From positions 24,731 through 88,730 of the forward strand of contig NZ_MWUJ01000015.1 of NCBI RefSeq assembly GCF_002210225.1: 64,000 bases of DNA, given 5' to 3'. Below, in pieces: positions 16,832 to 25,030 of this stretch; within the stretch, counting starts at the first letter, position 1, and each line of letters starts with the position of its first letter. The stretch comes from Geofilum rhodophaeum. GTDB taxonomy: Bacteria; Bacteroidota; Bacteroidia; Bacteroidales; Marinilabiliaceae. The notes beneath the pieces are model-generated. The model saw nothing but the letters and a program-made list of their open reading frames with translations. It was not told the origin of the DNA and searched no databases. A program made the translations under genes and the position numbers.

Positions 16832-17461
16832 ATGCGTTTATTGAGCAAGGTGGTTTCGGTACTTTTTCATCCCATGCTGATGCCGGTATTGGGCGTTTTT
16901 TTGATTTTCAATTCGGGCCACCATGTGGCTTTTATGCCTTTGGAGGCCAAGCGGGTGGTTTATTTGATGGTTGGACTCACCACTTGTATTTTGCCCTTGT
17001 CGCTCTTGCCTTTGTTGTATCAGTTTGGAGCCATTAAGAGTTTTCAGATGGAGACGGCCCGGGAGCGTTTGTGGCCCGTGCTCTTTACGGCGCTGTTTTA
17101 CTACATGGGTTACCTGCTGCTGAAACGCATGGGCTTGTCGGGGATGCTGGCGACTTTTATGTTGTCGACTTTGGCGACTTTGTTGTTTGCGTTGGCCTTT
17201 ACTTTTTTCTGGAAAATCAGTCTCCATGCCATTGGCATTGCCGGTGTAGCGGGTGCCCTGGCGGCTTTGGGTCTGCGTTACGGACTGGATGTGTCGCACT
17301 GGGTGGCCTTGCTGGTGGTGGCGGGGGGACTCACAGGGTCGGCGCGACTGGCTTTGGGGGCGCATACGCCCGCACAGGTCTATGCGGGCTATGCGTTGGG
17401 CTTTCTGCTTGTTTTTTTCTTCGCTACTGCTCTTCCTTTAACTGAAAGCCGAGTTGCTTAA
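16832..17461 (+). CDS. PAP2-like integral membrane protein with degenerate active site
   Basis: Membrane protein of 209 aa with about six hydrophobic segments. The region around residues 130-195 resembles the C-terminal half of the PAP2 phosphatase superfamily: KISLHAIGIAGVAGAL in the place of motif 2 (PSGH) and GSARLALGAHTPAQVYAG in the place of motif 3 (SRx5HxxxD). The arginine and histidine are present, but the closing aspartate is replaced by glutamine and the first lysine/arginine motif is absent, so phosphatase activity is doubtful. It starts 32 bp after rpoN, probably in the same transcript, and its last 38 bp overlap the convergent pdxB 3' end. Related PAP2-like proteins of unknown role are common in Bacteroidota. 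Confidence 0.7.
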   Translation: MRLLSKVVSVLFHPMLMPVLGVFLIFNSGHHVAFMPLEAKRVVYLMVGLTTCILPLSLLPLLYQFGAIKSFQMETARERLWPVLFTALFYYMGYLLLKRMGLSGMLATFMLSTLATLLFALAFTFFWKISLHAIGIAGVAGALAALGLRYGLDVSHWVALLVVAGGLTGSARLALGAHTPAQVYAGYALGFLLVFFFATALPLTESRVA

Positions 17462-18563
17462 ACATGGTGCGGACTTCCCTGGAGGCCCGTGCGGGCAGTT
17501 GTACCTGCCAGAGGTGAAACTCCCTGCGTGGCGGATATTCGCCTCTTAATTTTTCGAATTCGGTGGGCCGGGCCCGCAGTCGGGCATCGTCGTCGCATAC
17601 GTCAAAGGTCCTTAAAATGGCGGTGGCGGCGACCTGGGCGGGGGACATTTGCAGTATTTCTTCGCCGAAGCGGATGAGGGGATCGGGGGGCAGCGGCAGC
17701 GAGCTTGGCTGCCAATCGCTCAGCGGCAGTTGAAAGTGACGGGCCAGGGCCTGTACGGTCATGGTGGTGCCGTTGGCTTTGCCATCGACGGAGTAGCCGG
17801 CAATGTGGGGGGTGCCTATCCAGACTTTCTGATGCAGATCGGAGTGGATGTGGGGTTCGTTTTCCCATACGTCGAGCACTACGCGACTGAGGTGGGTGCT
17901 GGCCAGGCCCTGCAGGAGGGTTTGGGTGGCGGTGACTTCGCCCCTGGAGGAGTTGATAACGATGGCGCCTTTTTTGGTCTGCCGCAAGGTGTCTTTGTTG
18001 AAAAGGTGCCAGGTGGCATCGGGTCCGCCCATGTTTAAAGGCGTGTGAAAGCTGATGAGGTCCGATTCGTGCAGCAAGTGTGTCAGCTCGCAAAATTCGG
18101 CACTGCCCTCGCTGCGTTGGCGGGGCGGGTCGTTCAGCAGCACTTTAAAGCCGAGGGTGCTGGCCAGTTGGGCAATTTTGCTGCCCACCATGCCTACGCC
18201 TACAATGCCGAGGGTGGTGGCGGCGGGGTCGCGTCCCTCGAGTATCAGGCGGGCCAGTACCGAGCCGATGTATTGGCGGACCGATCCGGAGTTGCAGCCG
18301 GGGGCATTGACCCACCGAATGCCGGCGCTTTCGAGCCAGGGGATGTCGAAGTGATCGGTGCCAATGGTGGCGGTGGCCACCATTTTTACAGAAGAGTTTT
18401 CCAGCAGCTGGGCGTTGCAGGCGGTGCGGGTACGCACAATCAGGGCATCGGCATCTTTCACATCATCGGGACCTATTTCTTTTCCGGGCAGATACAGCAC
18501 TTCGGCAAAGGGCTCAAAGACGCCTTTGAGTCCGGGAATTTTATCGTCGGCAACTATTTTCAT
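17424..18563 (-). CDS. pdxB: 4-phosphoerythronate dehydrogenase
   Basis: NAD-dependent D-isomer-type 2-hydroxyacid dehydrogenase of the DXP-dependent pyridoxal 5'-phosphate pathway, converting 4-phospho-D-erythronate to 2-oxo-3-hydroxy-4-phosphobutanoate; 379 aa. The N-terminus MKIVADDKIPGLKGVFEPFA and the substrate-loop TATIGTDHFD are PdxB-like. The NAD-binding glycine loop is GIVGVGMVGSKIA (~residues 117-129). The catalytic triad region includes NSSRGEV (Arg), an ENEP segment (Glu) and GTPHIAGYS (His, ~250). The C-terminal PdxB dimerisation domain is present, which separates it from SerA. It overlaps the 3' end of the convergent PAP2-like gene by 38 bp and is divergent from tkt. Confidence 0.93.
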   Translation of the reverse strand: MKIVADDKIPGLKGVFEPFAEVLYLPGKEIGPDDVKDADALIVRTRTACNAQLLENSSVKMVATATIGTDHFDIPWLESAGIRWVNAPGCNSGSVRQYIGSVLARLILEGRDPAATTLGIVGVGMVGSKIAQLASTLGFKVLLNDPPRQRSEGSAEFCELTHLLHESDLISFHTPLNMGGPDATWHLFNKDTLRQTKKGAIVINSSRGEVTATQTLLQGLASTHLSRVVLDVWENEPHIHSDLHQKVWIGTPHIAGYSVDGKANGTTMTVQALARHFQLPLSDWQPSSLPLPPDPLIRFGEEILQMSPAQVAATAILRTFDVCDDDARLRARPTEFEKLRGEYPPRREFHLWQVQLPARASREVRTMFKQLGFQLKEEQ

Positions 18564-18715
18564 TTTTCTGGTTTTTGTAACAATAAAGGTGCAAATTACC
18601 TTTTTGTTTCAGGTTTCTTGCAGCAGGAGCAACTGAGACAAAATTAGTAAAAAGTGTGGGACTGCGAAAAAATCAATGAATGAAGCGTTTGAGGGCTCGG
18701 AGCGGGGACTGTCTT

Positions 18716-18747
18716 TTTCAGTAAGTAAAAAAAAATAACTACTTTTG
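18716..18747 (+). promoter_or_regulatory. Probable transketolase promoter
   Basis: TTTC (18716-18719, one mismatch to TTTG), a 20-nt spacer and TACTTTTG (18740-18747, a full TAnnTTTG match). A start near 18754 gives about 50 nt of leader before the ATG at 18803. Confidence 0.5.
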
Positions 18748-18802
18748 TGCCTGGTTAATTTAGAATTATACGAACAACAAACCTTAATAATTGCCGCTAA
18801 AC

Positions 18803-20830
18803 ATGAGTAAAGACATTTCAATGAAGGCAGCCGACAACATTCGGATCTTGTCGGCCGCAATGGTAGAGCAGGCCAAATCGGGCCACCCCGGTGGCGCCAT
18901 GGGAGGTGCAGATTTTGTACACATTCTTTTTTCTGAATTCTTGAACTACGATCCCAAGGATCGTACCTGGATAAACCGCGACCGCTTTTTTCTGGATCCC
19001 GGTCACATGTCGCCCATGCTGTACAGCATTTTGGCGCTGACGGGAACTTACAGCATGGACGAGCTGTCTCAGTTTCGTCAGTGGGGCAGTCCCACCCCGG
19101 GTCACCCCGAAGTAGAGGTGGCACGTGGTGTAGAAAACACTTCCGGACCGCTGGGTCAGGGCCACACCATGGCTGTGGGTGCGGCCATTGCCGAGCGCTT
19201 TTTGGTGCAGCGCTTTGGCGAGTGGATGGCGCATAAAACTTATGCCTTTATTTCAGATGGCGGCGTGCAGGAGGAAATTTCTCAGGGTGCTGGTCGTATG
19301 GCCGGTTACCTGGGTTTGAACAACCTGGTGATGTTTTACGACAGCAACGACATTCAGCTGTCGACCGAAACCAAGGCTGTTACCGTTGAGGATACGGCTA
19401 AGAAATACGAGGCCTGGGGCTGGAAAGTGGTGACCATTGACGGACACAAGCACGATGAAATTCGTGCTGCCTTAAAGGCCGCCCAATCGGAGACCGAAAA
19501 ACCCACCCTGATTATTGGTAAAACCATTATGGGTAAGGGTGCGGTTAAGACCGACGGCAGCAGTTATGAGAAGCAGGTGAGTACGCACGGTCAGCCCCTG
19601 AGTGCGGCCGGTGCCGATTTTGCCGCAACCATAAAAAATCTGGGGGGCAACCCCGAGCGGCCTTTTGCCATTTTCCCCGAAGTGGCTGACCTGTATGCCA
19701 AGGCCCAGGCTGCCAAAGCGGAGCATGTGGCCCGTAAGCGCGAGGAGCAGAAGGCCTGGGAAGCTGCCCAGCCTGAGTTGGCCGCTAAGTTCAAGGCTTT
19801 CTTCAGTAAGGAGGCGCCTGCCTTTGATTTTGCTGCCATTCAGCAAAAGGCCAACAATGCTTCCAGAGCTTCTTCGGCCACTGTTCTGGCTGAGTTTGCC
19901 GGAAAAATTGAGAATATGATTGTGATGTCGGCCGACCTGGCCAACTCCGATAAGACCGATGGCTTTTTGAAGAAGACCACTGCTTTCAGCAAAGGCGATT
20001 TCTCCGGTTCCTTTTTGCAGGCCGGTGTGGCTGAGTTGACTATGGCTGCGGTGGCCAACGGTATGGCTTTGCACGGTGGGGTGATTCCCGTTTGCGGAAC
20101 CTTCTTTGTGTTCAGCGATTACATGAAGCCTGCGGTTCGTCTGGCTGCCCTTATGGAGCTGCCTGTGAAGTATGTGTGGACCCACGATGCTTTCCGCGTT
20201 GGAGAAGACGGTCCCACCCACCAGCCGGTGGAGCAGGAGGCACAAATTCGTCTTCTCGAAAAGCTGAAGAACCACAAGGGCGAGAACAGTATGTTGGTGC
20301 TGCGTCCGGCCGATGCCGAGGAGACTACCGTGGCCTGGCAAATGGCTGTGGAGAATGTGAAGACGCCGACCGCTTTGATTTTGTCGCGTCAGAACATCAC
20401 CAACCTGCCCGGCAGCTCGTACCAGCAGGCCCTGCAGTCTAAAAAGGGTGCCTACATTGTGGAGAAGGACGCTGCCCAGCCCGATGTGGTTTTGGTAGCC
20501 AATGGCTCTGAGGTAGCTACCTTGGTCGAAGGGGCTAAGTTGCTTCGCGAGAAGAAGGCCTTGAAGGTGCAGATCATTTCGGTGCCTTCTGAGGGTGTTT
20601 TCCGCAATCAGCCTAAGGCCTACCAGGATGAGGTGCTCTTGCCGGGTACGCCCAAGTTTGGTTTGACGGCCGGTTTGCCGGTTAACCTGGAGGGACTGGT
20701 AGGTGCCGACGGGGTGGTAGCTGGTCTGGATCACTTTGGTTACTCTGCGCCTTACGGGGTGCTTGACAAGGAGTTTGGTTTTACCGGCGAGGCGGTGTAC
20801 AATCAGGTGCTTTCGCTGTTGAACAAGTAA
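18803..20830 (+). CDS. tkt: Transketolase
   Basis: Thiamine-diphosphate and Mg2+-dependent enzyme of the non-oxidative pentose phosphate pathway that moves two-carbon ketol units between sugar phosphates; 675 aa, the normal bacterial length. The N-terminal ThDP domain has RILSAAMVEQAKSGHPGGAM and GPLGQGHTMAVG. The Mg/ThDP loop reads SDGGVQEEISQG, where many family members have GDGCLMEG. The catalytic glutamate region is QAGVAELTMAAVANGMALHG (~residues 405-424), and the C-terminal domain is complete. The ATG at 18803 is chosen over a TTG four codons upstream. The gene is monocistronic, with its own promoter and a downstream hairpin terminator. Confidence 0.96.
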   Translation: MSKDISMKAADNIRILSAAMVEQAKSGHPGGAMGGADFVHILFSEFLNYDPKDRTWINRDRFFLDPGHMSPMLYSILALTGTYSMDELSQFRQWGSPTPGHPEVEVARGVENTSGPLGQGHTMAVGAAIAERFLVQRFGEWMAHKTYAFISDGGVQEEISQGAGRMAGYLGLNNLVMFYDSNDIQLSTETKAVTVEDTAKKYEAWGWKVVTIDGHKHDEIRAALKAAQSETEKPTLIIGKTIMGKGAVKTDGSSYEKQVSTHGQPLSAAGADFAATIKNLGGNPERPFAIFPEVADLYAKAQAAKAEHVARKREEQKAWEAAQPELAAKFKAFFSKEAPAFDFAAIQQKANNASRASSATVLAEFAGKIENMIVMSADLANSDKTDGFLKKTTAFSKGDFSGSFLQAGVAELTMAAVANGMALHGGVIPVCGTFFVFSDYMKPAVRLAALMELPVKYVWTHDAFRVGEDGPTHQPVEQEAQIRLLEKLKNHKGENSMLVLRPADAEETTVAWQMAVENVKTPTALILSRQNITNLPGSSYQQALQSKKGAYIVEKDAAQPDVVLVANGSEVATLVEGAKLLREKKALKVQIISVPSEGVFRNQPKAYQDEVLLPGTPKFGLTAGLPVNLEGLVGADGVVAGLDHFGYSAPYGVLDKEFGFTGEAVYNQVLSLLNK

Positions 20831-20854
20831 GCTGCATTATATTGTTTTTTGACG

Positions 20855-20890
20855 AAGGCTGCTTCTACGGAGGCAGCCTTTGTTGTTGGG
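20855..20890 (+). terminator. Transketolase terminator with UNCG-type tetraloop
   Basis: AAGGCTGC / GCAGCCTT arms extend through TTC/GAG to a C(TACG)G loop, an exceptionally stable UNCG-class tetraloop in RNA. The following T-rich stretch (TTTGTTGTT) is interrupted, so efficiency may be moderate. Confidence 0.65.
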
Positions 20891-21000
20891 CGCTGTATAA
20901 AAATGCGCCAGACTTGTATTTTCGGTAAAAATCTGTTTATCTTTAACAATTCGTGAATTTTGTGTTGGCAAAAGCCTGTACTGTCAAAAAGTTATGTTGT

Positions 21001-21984
21001 ATGGAAAATTATCTCCTCGAACTGATTAGGGAAAACAACCGCATCATTATTCCTGATTTTGGCGCTTTTATTGTCTCGCGCGACAAGGGCCAGAACATTT
21101 TGTTCAATAACTTTTTGAGCTTTAACGATGGCCTTTTAATCAGTCACATTTGTGCTGTGGAGGGGATTGATTCTGCTGCTGCGGCCCAAAAGGTGGAAGA
21201 CTATGTGGCTGTGCTGAATCGTGCCCTTGAGGATACGGGTATGTTTGAGGTCAAAGGCATTGGTCGTTTTTTGAAGGACGATCAGGGGGTTTTGCGTTTT
21301 GAGCAGGACTTGCCGGGTGAACCGGAAGAGCGGGTGGAGGAGGAAGTTGCTGCGCCCCTGGACGACAATGATTTGTTGGATTTGGAACCTTCGGTGACGG
21401 AGGAAAGCGTTCCGCTGCAAAGTTCGGTGCCCACTCCGCCGGCACCGGAGCAGGAAGAACGCGATCAGGACCCTGGCAGTTTGCAGGAGGAGGAGACGAA
21501 AAAGCGGCGCAGTCCCGTCGGATTAATTGTATTCCTGCTGTTGCTTTTGCTGCTTTTGGCGGGTGCCGTTTTGTGGTTTTATACCCCGGTGCTGGATGCT
21601 TATAAACCGGTGAAGGAGGAGGTGGAAATGGCTGCGCCTGAGGCGGAGCTGCCTGAGGTGGCGCCTTTGGATTCGATGGAGCAGGACGTGGCGCCAATGA
21701 CGGAAGAAGTTGTGGATGACAAGGCGGAAGTAAAAACCGCCGTTCCGGTTGGCCGTCAGCACCATGTTATTGTGGGCAGTTACACGGAGGAAGGGCGTGC
21801 TGCTGAAGCGGCCAGGAGTTTTGTGGCCCGGGGTTTTGAACAGGCTGCTGTTTTGCCTTATGAGGGACGCTTTTTGGTGAGTTTGGAATGGCACGCTTCG
21901 GTGAACCAGGCCTTGCAACGCCAGGAGGTGCTTTTGCAGGATTTGCAGATGGAGAACTGGGTGCTGTCTTTGCGCCTTCAGTAG
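21001..21984 (+). CDS. HU-like and SPOR domain membrane protein
   Basis: Predicted single-pass inner-membrane protein of 327 aa. The N-terminal ~100 residues (MENYLLELIRENNRIIIPDF, GAFIV, GRFLKDDQG) resemble the bacterial HU-CCDC81 domain, an HU/IHF-like fold found next to SPOR domains in Bacteroidota. An acidic, Pro-rich linker is followed by a transmembrane helix at about 173-194 (LIVFLLLLLLLLAGAVLWFY). The last ~75 residues (HHVIVGSYTEEGRAAEAARS) form a SPOR domain, which binds denuded peptidoglycan at division sites. The layout suggests the N-terminus is cytoplasmic and the C-terminus periplasmic, linking cytoplasm and cell wall. The ATG at 21001 gives the conserved start. It is followed 1 bp later by a glycosyltransferase gene. 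Confidence 0.82.
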   Translation: MENYLLELIRENNRIIIPDFGAFIVSRDKGQNILFNNFLSFNDGLLISHICAVEGIDSAAAAQKVEDYVAVLNRALEDTGMFEVKGIGRFLKDDQGVLRFEQDLPGEPEERVEEEVAAPLDDNDLLDLEPSVTEESVPLQSSVPTPPAPEQEERDQDPGSLQEEETKKRRSPVGLIVFLLLLLLLLAGAVLWFYTPVLDAYKPVKEEVEMAAPEAELPEVAPLDSMEQDVAPMTEEVVDDKAEVKTAVPVGRQHHVIVGSYTEEGRAAEAARSFVARGFEQAAVLPYEGRFLVSLEWHASVNQALQRQEVLLQDLQMENWVLSLRLQ

Positions 21985-21985
21985 G

Positions 21986-23083
21986 ATGTTTGTTTTGTGC
22001 TGGGGACTTCTTCCCTTTTTACTATACCTGGGCTTTGTTGGGGCGGTCTGGTGCAGCTGGAGAAGGGAAAAGGGGACGGGACAGTTGGATGTATTGGAAG
22101 AATCGCTGGTTTCGGTGGTGGTTCCCTTTCGTAATGAGGAAAAGCATTTGCCGGCTCTGGTGGCGGCTTTGCGAAAACAAAGCTATCCCGAATCTTTACT
22201 TGAATTTTTGTTGGTGGACGATGGTTCTTCGGATGGGGGACCGGCTTTTCTGCGGCAGGAGCTGGCAGATGATGCGCGCTTTGTTCTCATGAGCTCGCCC
22301 GGTAGCGGGAAGAAGCAGGCGCTGCGTCACGCTTTTGAGCGTTGCCAGGGAAGTCTGGTGCTGACGACCGATGCCGATTGTGTGCCGGCACCCGGCTGGG
22401 TGGCGGCTGTGGCGACTGCCTTTACTGTGCAGGAGGCCGATTTTTTGTTTGGTCTGGTGTATATGCGGTCGGGGAAGGGCCTGTTCGGGGCTTTTGAGGC
22501 GACGGATTATATGGCTTTGCAGTTGAGTGGGGCGGGGGCGGCTTTGCTGGGCATGCCGGTGTTTTGCAGTGCGGCGTCCATGGCTTTTCGGCGCAGTGCT
22601 TATTTTGAGCTTAAGGATTGTGTGGGGGGACAGGCTTGGGCTTCGGGCGACGATGTGTTTTTGCTGCATGCCTTTAAGTCGGCCCACAAGCGCATTGTGT
22701 TTGTGAAGGATGCTGCCGGCGTGGTGGAGACCTCTGTGGGTGGGAGTCTGCCTGCTTATTTGCGGCAGCGCATGCGCTGGGGCGGAAAGGCGCGTGGTTA
22801 CAAGGACGGGGCTTCACTGGCGCTGGCCGGAGTGGTTTTTTTGAGTAATTTGTGGTTGCTGGCACTGTTGATGGGGGCCCTGTTGGGTGCCTGCCCGCTG
22901 TGGTGGCCGGTGCTGGCCTTTGGAAGCAAGGCGGTGGTCGACGGACTTTTGTTGCGGGAGGGTTTCCGCTTTTTGGGGGCGGATTATTCGCCAGGCCGGC
23001 ATGTGCTGTTTTCCCTTTTTTATCCCTTTTTGTTGTTGCTGTCGGCTTTGGGCGGCTTGTTGTCGACCCCCAAATGGAAATAG
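21986..23083 (+). CDS. Family 2 glycosyltransferase, membrane-bound
   Basis: GT2 (GT-A fold) transferase of 365 aa. One N-terminal hydrophobic helix (residues ~3-25) precedes the catalytic domain: VSVVVPFRNEEKHLPALVAA (~45-65), VDDGSSDGG with the nucleotide-binding aspartates, TTDADCVPAPGWV carrying the metal-binding DxD-type motif, and the Q/RxxRW acceptor-end motif as RQRMRWGGKA (~250-259). Two or three C-terminal transmembrane helices follow. It resembles processive or lipid-linked glycosyltransferases; the product is unknown. Only 1 bp separates it from the SPOR gene upstream, which implies co-transcription and perhaps a cell-envelope task. Confidence 0.88.
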   Translation: MFVLCWGLLPFLLYLGFVGAVWCSWRREKGTGQLDVLEESLVSVVVPFRNEEKHLPALVAALRKQSYPESLLEFLLVDDGSSDGGPAFLRQELADDARFVLMSSPGSGKKQALRHAFERCQGSLVLTTDADCVPAPGWVAAVATAFTVQEADFLFGLVYMRSGKGLFGAFEATDYMALQLSGAGAALLGMPVFCSAASMAFRRSAYFELKDCVGGQAWASGDDVFLLHAFKSAHKRIVFVKDAAGVVETSVGGSLPAYLRQRMRWGGKARGYKDGASLALAGVVFLSNLWLLALLMGALLGACPLWWPVLAFGSKAVVDGLLLREGFRFLGADYSPGRHVLFSLFYPFLLLLSALGGLLSTPKWK

Positions 23084-23085
23084 AA

Positions 23086-23112
23086 CGACCGCCTGCCGGA
23101 GGCAGACGGTCG
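23086..23112. terminator. Hairpin between convergent glycosyltransferase and KASIII genes
   Basis: CGACCG-CCTGCC-GGA-GGCAG-A-CGGTCG forms an 11-bp stem with one C/A mismatch and a GGA loop. No T-tract follows, so it may be a weak terminator or a 3'-end stabiliser. Confidence 0.45.
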
Positions 23113-23137
23113 CTGTGCTTATTAGGGGCCGCTGTGC

Positions 23138-24220
23138 TTAGGGCATGCGGTACATAAAGGCATTGATGTTCATGCCGGCACCAACCGAAGTCATCATCAG
23201 ATGGTCGCCCGAAGCGGCGCTGTGTCCTTCCAGTTTTCCTTTTACCAGTAGGTCGTAAAGGGTGGGCACGGTGGCTACGCTGCTGTTGCCCAGGGTACGT
23301 ATGGTCATGGGCATCACCTGCAGATCCACATTTTTCTCGCCGTAAAGACGGAATATGCGTTTCAAGATGGCTTCGTCCATTTTGGCATTGGCCTGGTGGA
23401 TGAGTACTTTTTTGACATCGCTGAGCTGTAGGCTGTTTTTAACGAGGCATTCCTGGGCCACGAGGGGCACGTAGGTGAGGGCGTAGTTGTACAACTTGCG
23501 TCCCAGCATTTTCAGGTAGATGCCGTCCTGCTCCGGATTGTAGGAAGGGCCCATCTGCAACAGGTCGAGGTAGTCCTCGGTATCGGTACGCACCACATGC
23601 TTAAGCATGCCCACCGGGGTGTCGCTTTCGCGGGCCTGAAGTATGGTTGCTCCGGCGCCGTCGGAAAAAATCATGCGGTCGCGATCGTGGGGGTCCGAGG
23701 AACGACTGATGGTGTCGGCTCCAATGACCAGGACGGTTTTGGCGTCGCCCGATTTGATGTAATAGTTGGCCTGAATCATGGCCTGGGTCCACCCCGGACA
23801 GCCAAAGGTAATGTCGTAGGCTACGGCTTTGTGGCTTTTGATGCCCAGTTTTTTCTTCACGCGGGAAGATAAGGTGGGCAGGATATCGGGATAGAGCGAT
23901 CCTTGTTTCATGTCGCCCAGGTTGTGGGCCACAATGATGTAGTCGATGGTTTCGGGATCGATACCGGCATCGGCAATGGCCTCTTTGGCAGCAAAGGTGG
24001 CCATGTCGGAGGTGAGTACCTCCGGGGGTGCCACCCGACGTTCAACAATATCTGTAATTTGTTCAAATTTCCGGGTGATTTCAGGCCCCGGAGTCTCAAT
24101 TTTGCTGCCGTCTTCGTTCATGAAAACGCTGCTTTCGAAGGCTTCGTTCTTCACTACTACAGGCGGGATATAACTGCCTGAACCGGTTATGACGGCGTAG
24201 ATGGATGGTTGTGCAAACAT
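23138..24220 (-). CDS. 3-oxoacyl-ACP synthase III family protein (FabH-like)
   Basis: Thiolase-fold condensing enzyme of the KASIII type, 360 aa, probably joining an acyl-CoA or acyl-ACP with malonyl-ACP. The complete catalytic triad is visible: Cys141 (DITFGCPGW), His275 (LIHQANAKMD) and Asn312 (TLGNSSVATV). An insertion near residues 30-60 (NEDGSKIETPGPEI) sets it apart from housekeeping FabH, so a specialised lipid or secondary-metabolite role is possible. The ATG at 24220 is preferred: it lies 29 bp after the lpxH stop and yields the conserved AVITGSGSYIPP start at residues 9-20, whereas a start at 24286 would overlap lpxH. It is the last gene of a four-gene minus-strand run. Confidence 0.88.
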   Translation of the reverse strand: MFAQPSIYAVITGSGSYIPPVVVKNEAFESSVFMNEDGSKIETPGPEITRKFEQITDIVERRVAPPEVLTSDMATFAAKEAIADAGIDPETIDYIIVAHNLGDMKQGSLYPDILPTLSSRVKKKLGIKSHKAVAYDITFGCPGWTQAMIQANYYIKSGDAKTVLVIGADTISRSSDPHDRDRMIFSDGAGATILQARESDTPVGMLKHVVRTDTEDYLDLLQMGPSYNPEQDGIYLKMLGRKLYNYALTYVPLVAQECLVKNSLQLSDVKKVLIHQANAKMDEAILKRIFRLYGEKNVDLQVMPMTIRTLGNSSVATVPTLYDLLVKGKLEGHSAASGDHLMMTSVGAGMNINAFMYRMP

Positions 24221-24249
24221 GTACTTATTAAAATTGGTTGGTTTTGCGC

Positions 24250-24999
24250 TTAAAAATAGCGGAGGTGGAAGGTTTTTCCGTCCCACTCTCCATAGCTGAA
24301 ACGACTCACCCAGTCGCCCAGGTAAATCAATTCACTTTGCGGATTCAGCTTTAATCGTTTGTCGATGTGCCGGTGCCCAAATACAAAGTAATCGTAGTGC
24401 TCCTGCTGCAAAAGGCTTTTGGCCCACAAAATGAGCCATTCCTTGTCTTCACCTTTGAAGGCAGCTTCGTGGGGGTCTTCGTTTTTTTCGCGGCTTTTGC
24501 GCGACCAAAATGTGGCCAGGGCAATACCGAGGTCGGGGTGTATACTACGAAACAGTCTTTGCGCCATTTTGTTGGTGAAAACCGCTTTTAATCGTCTGTA
24601 AGCTTTTTCGTGGGGACTGAGTCCGTCGCCATGGGCCAGGTAAAAGCGCTTGCCGTTGAAGTCCTTGATCAGGGGACCGTAATGGACTTGTACGCCGGTT
24701 TCTGCGGGCAAATAGTCGAAAACCCAAATGTCGTGGTTGCCGGTGAAAAAGTGCACGGGGATGCCGGCATCGGTCAGTTCGCAGAGTTTGCCCAAAAAGC
24801 GGGTGTAGCCTTTGGGAATGGCCTTACGGTACTCAAACCAAAAGTCGAAGATGTCACCCAGTAAATAGATTTCTTCGGCGCTGTCGCGGATGCTGTCGAG
24901 CCAGCTTACAAAGCGGCGTTCGTGTTCGCGCGGATCCCGGATGCCGGGGGCGCCCAGGTGCACGTCGGAGGCAAAATATATGCTTTTACTGACTTTCAA
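24250..24999 (-). CDS. lpxH: UDP-2,3-diacylglucosamine diphosphatase (LpxH-type)
   Basis: Peripheral inner-membrane metallophosphoesterase of lipid A biosynthesis that hydrolyses UDP-2,3-diacylglucosamine to lipid X and UMP; about 249 aa. The metal-binding calcineurin motifs are all present: DVH (residues 12-14), GDIFDFW (48-54), GNHD, a HGDG block and GHRHID near the C-terminus. The exact start is uncertain. An in-frame ATG at 25071 would overlap the upstream lipoprotein gene by 41 bp, so a TTG at 24999 is preferred; it puts the first strand (KSIYFASDVHLG) at the family position and has a GGGAAAG stretch upstream. The close relative LpxG/LpxI types are excluded by the motif set. Confidence 0.9.
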   Translation of the reverse strand: MKVSKSIYFASDVHLGAPGIRDPREHERRFVSWLDSIRDSAEEIYLLGDIFDFWFEYRKAIPKGYTRFLGKLCELTDAGIPVHFFTGNHDIWVFDYLPAETGVQVHYGPLIKDFNGKRFYLAHGDGLSPHEKAYRRLKAVFTNKMAQRLFRSIHPDLGIALATFWSRKSREKNEDPHEAAFKGEDKEWLILWAKSLLQQEHYDYFVFGHRHIDKRLKLNPQSELIYLGDWVSRFSYGEWDGKTFHLRYF

Positions 25000-25030
25000 A
25001 TTTCTTTCCCGGTCTGGTAAAACTTTAGTC

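Noticed and set aside
24221..24286. Upstream ATG start for the KASIII gene
   Set aside because: It would overlap the end of lpxH, and the added 22 residues (Pro-rich) are absent from the family's N-terminus.
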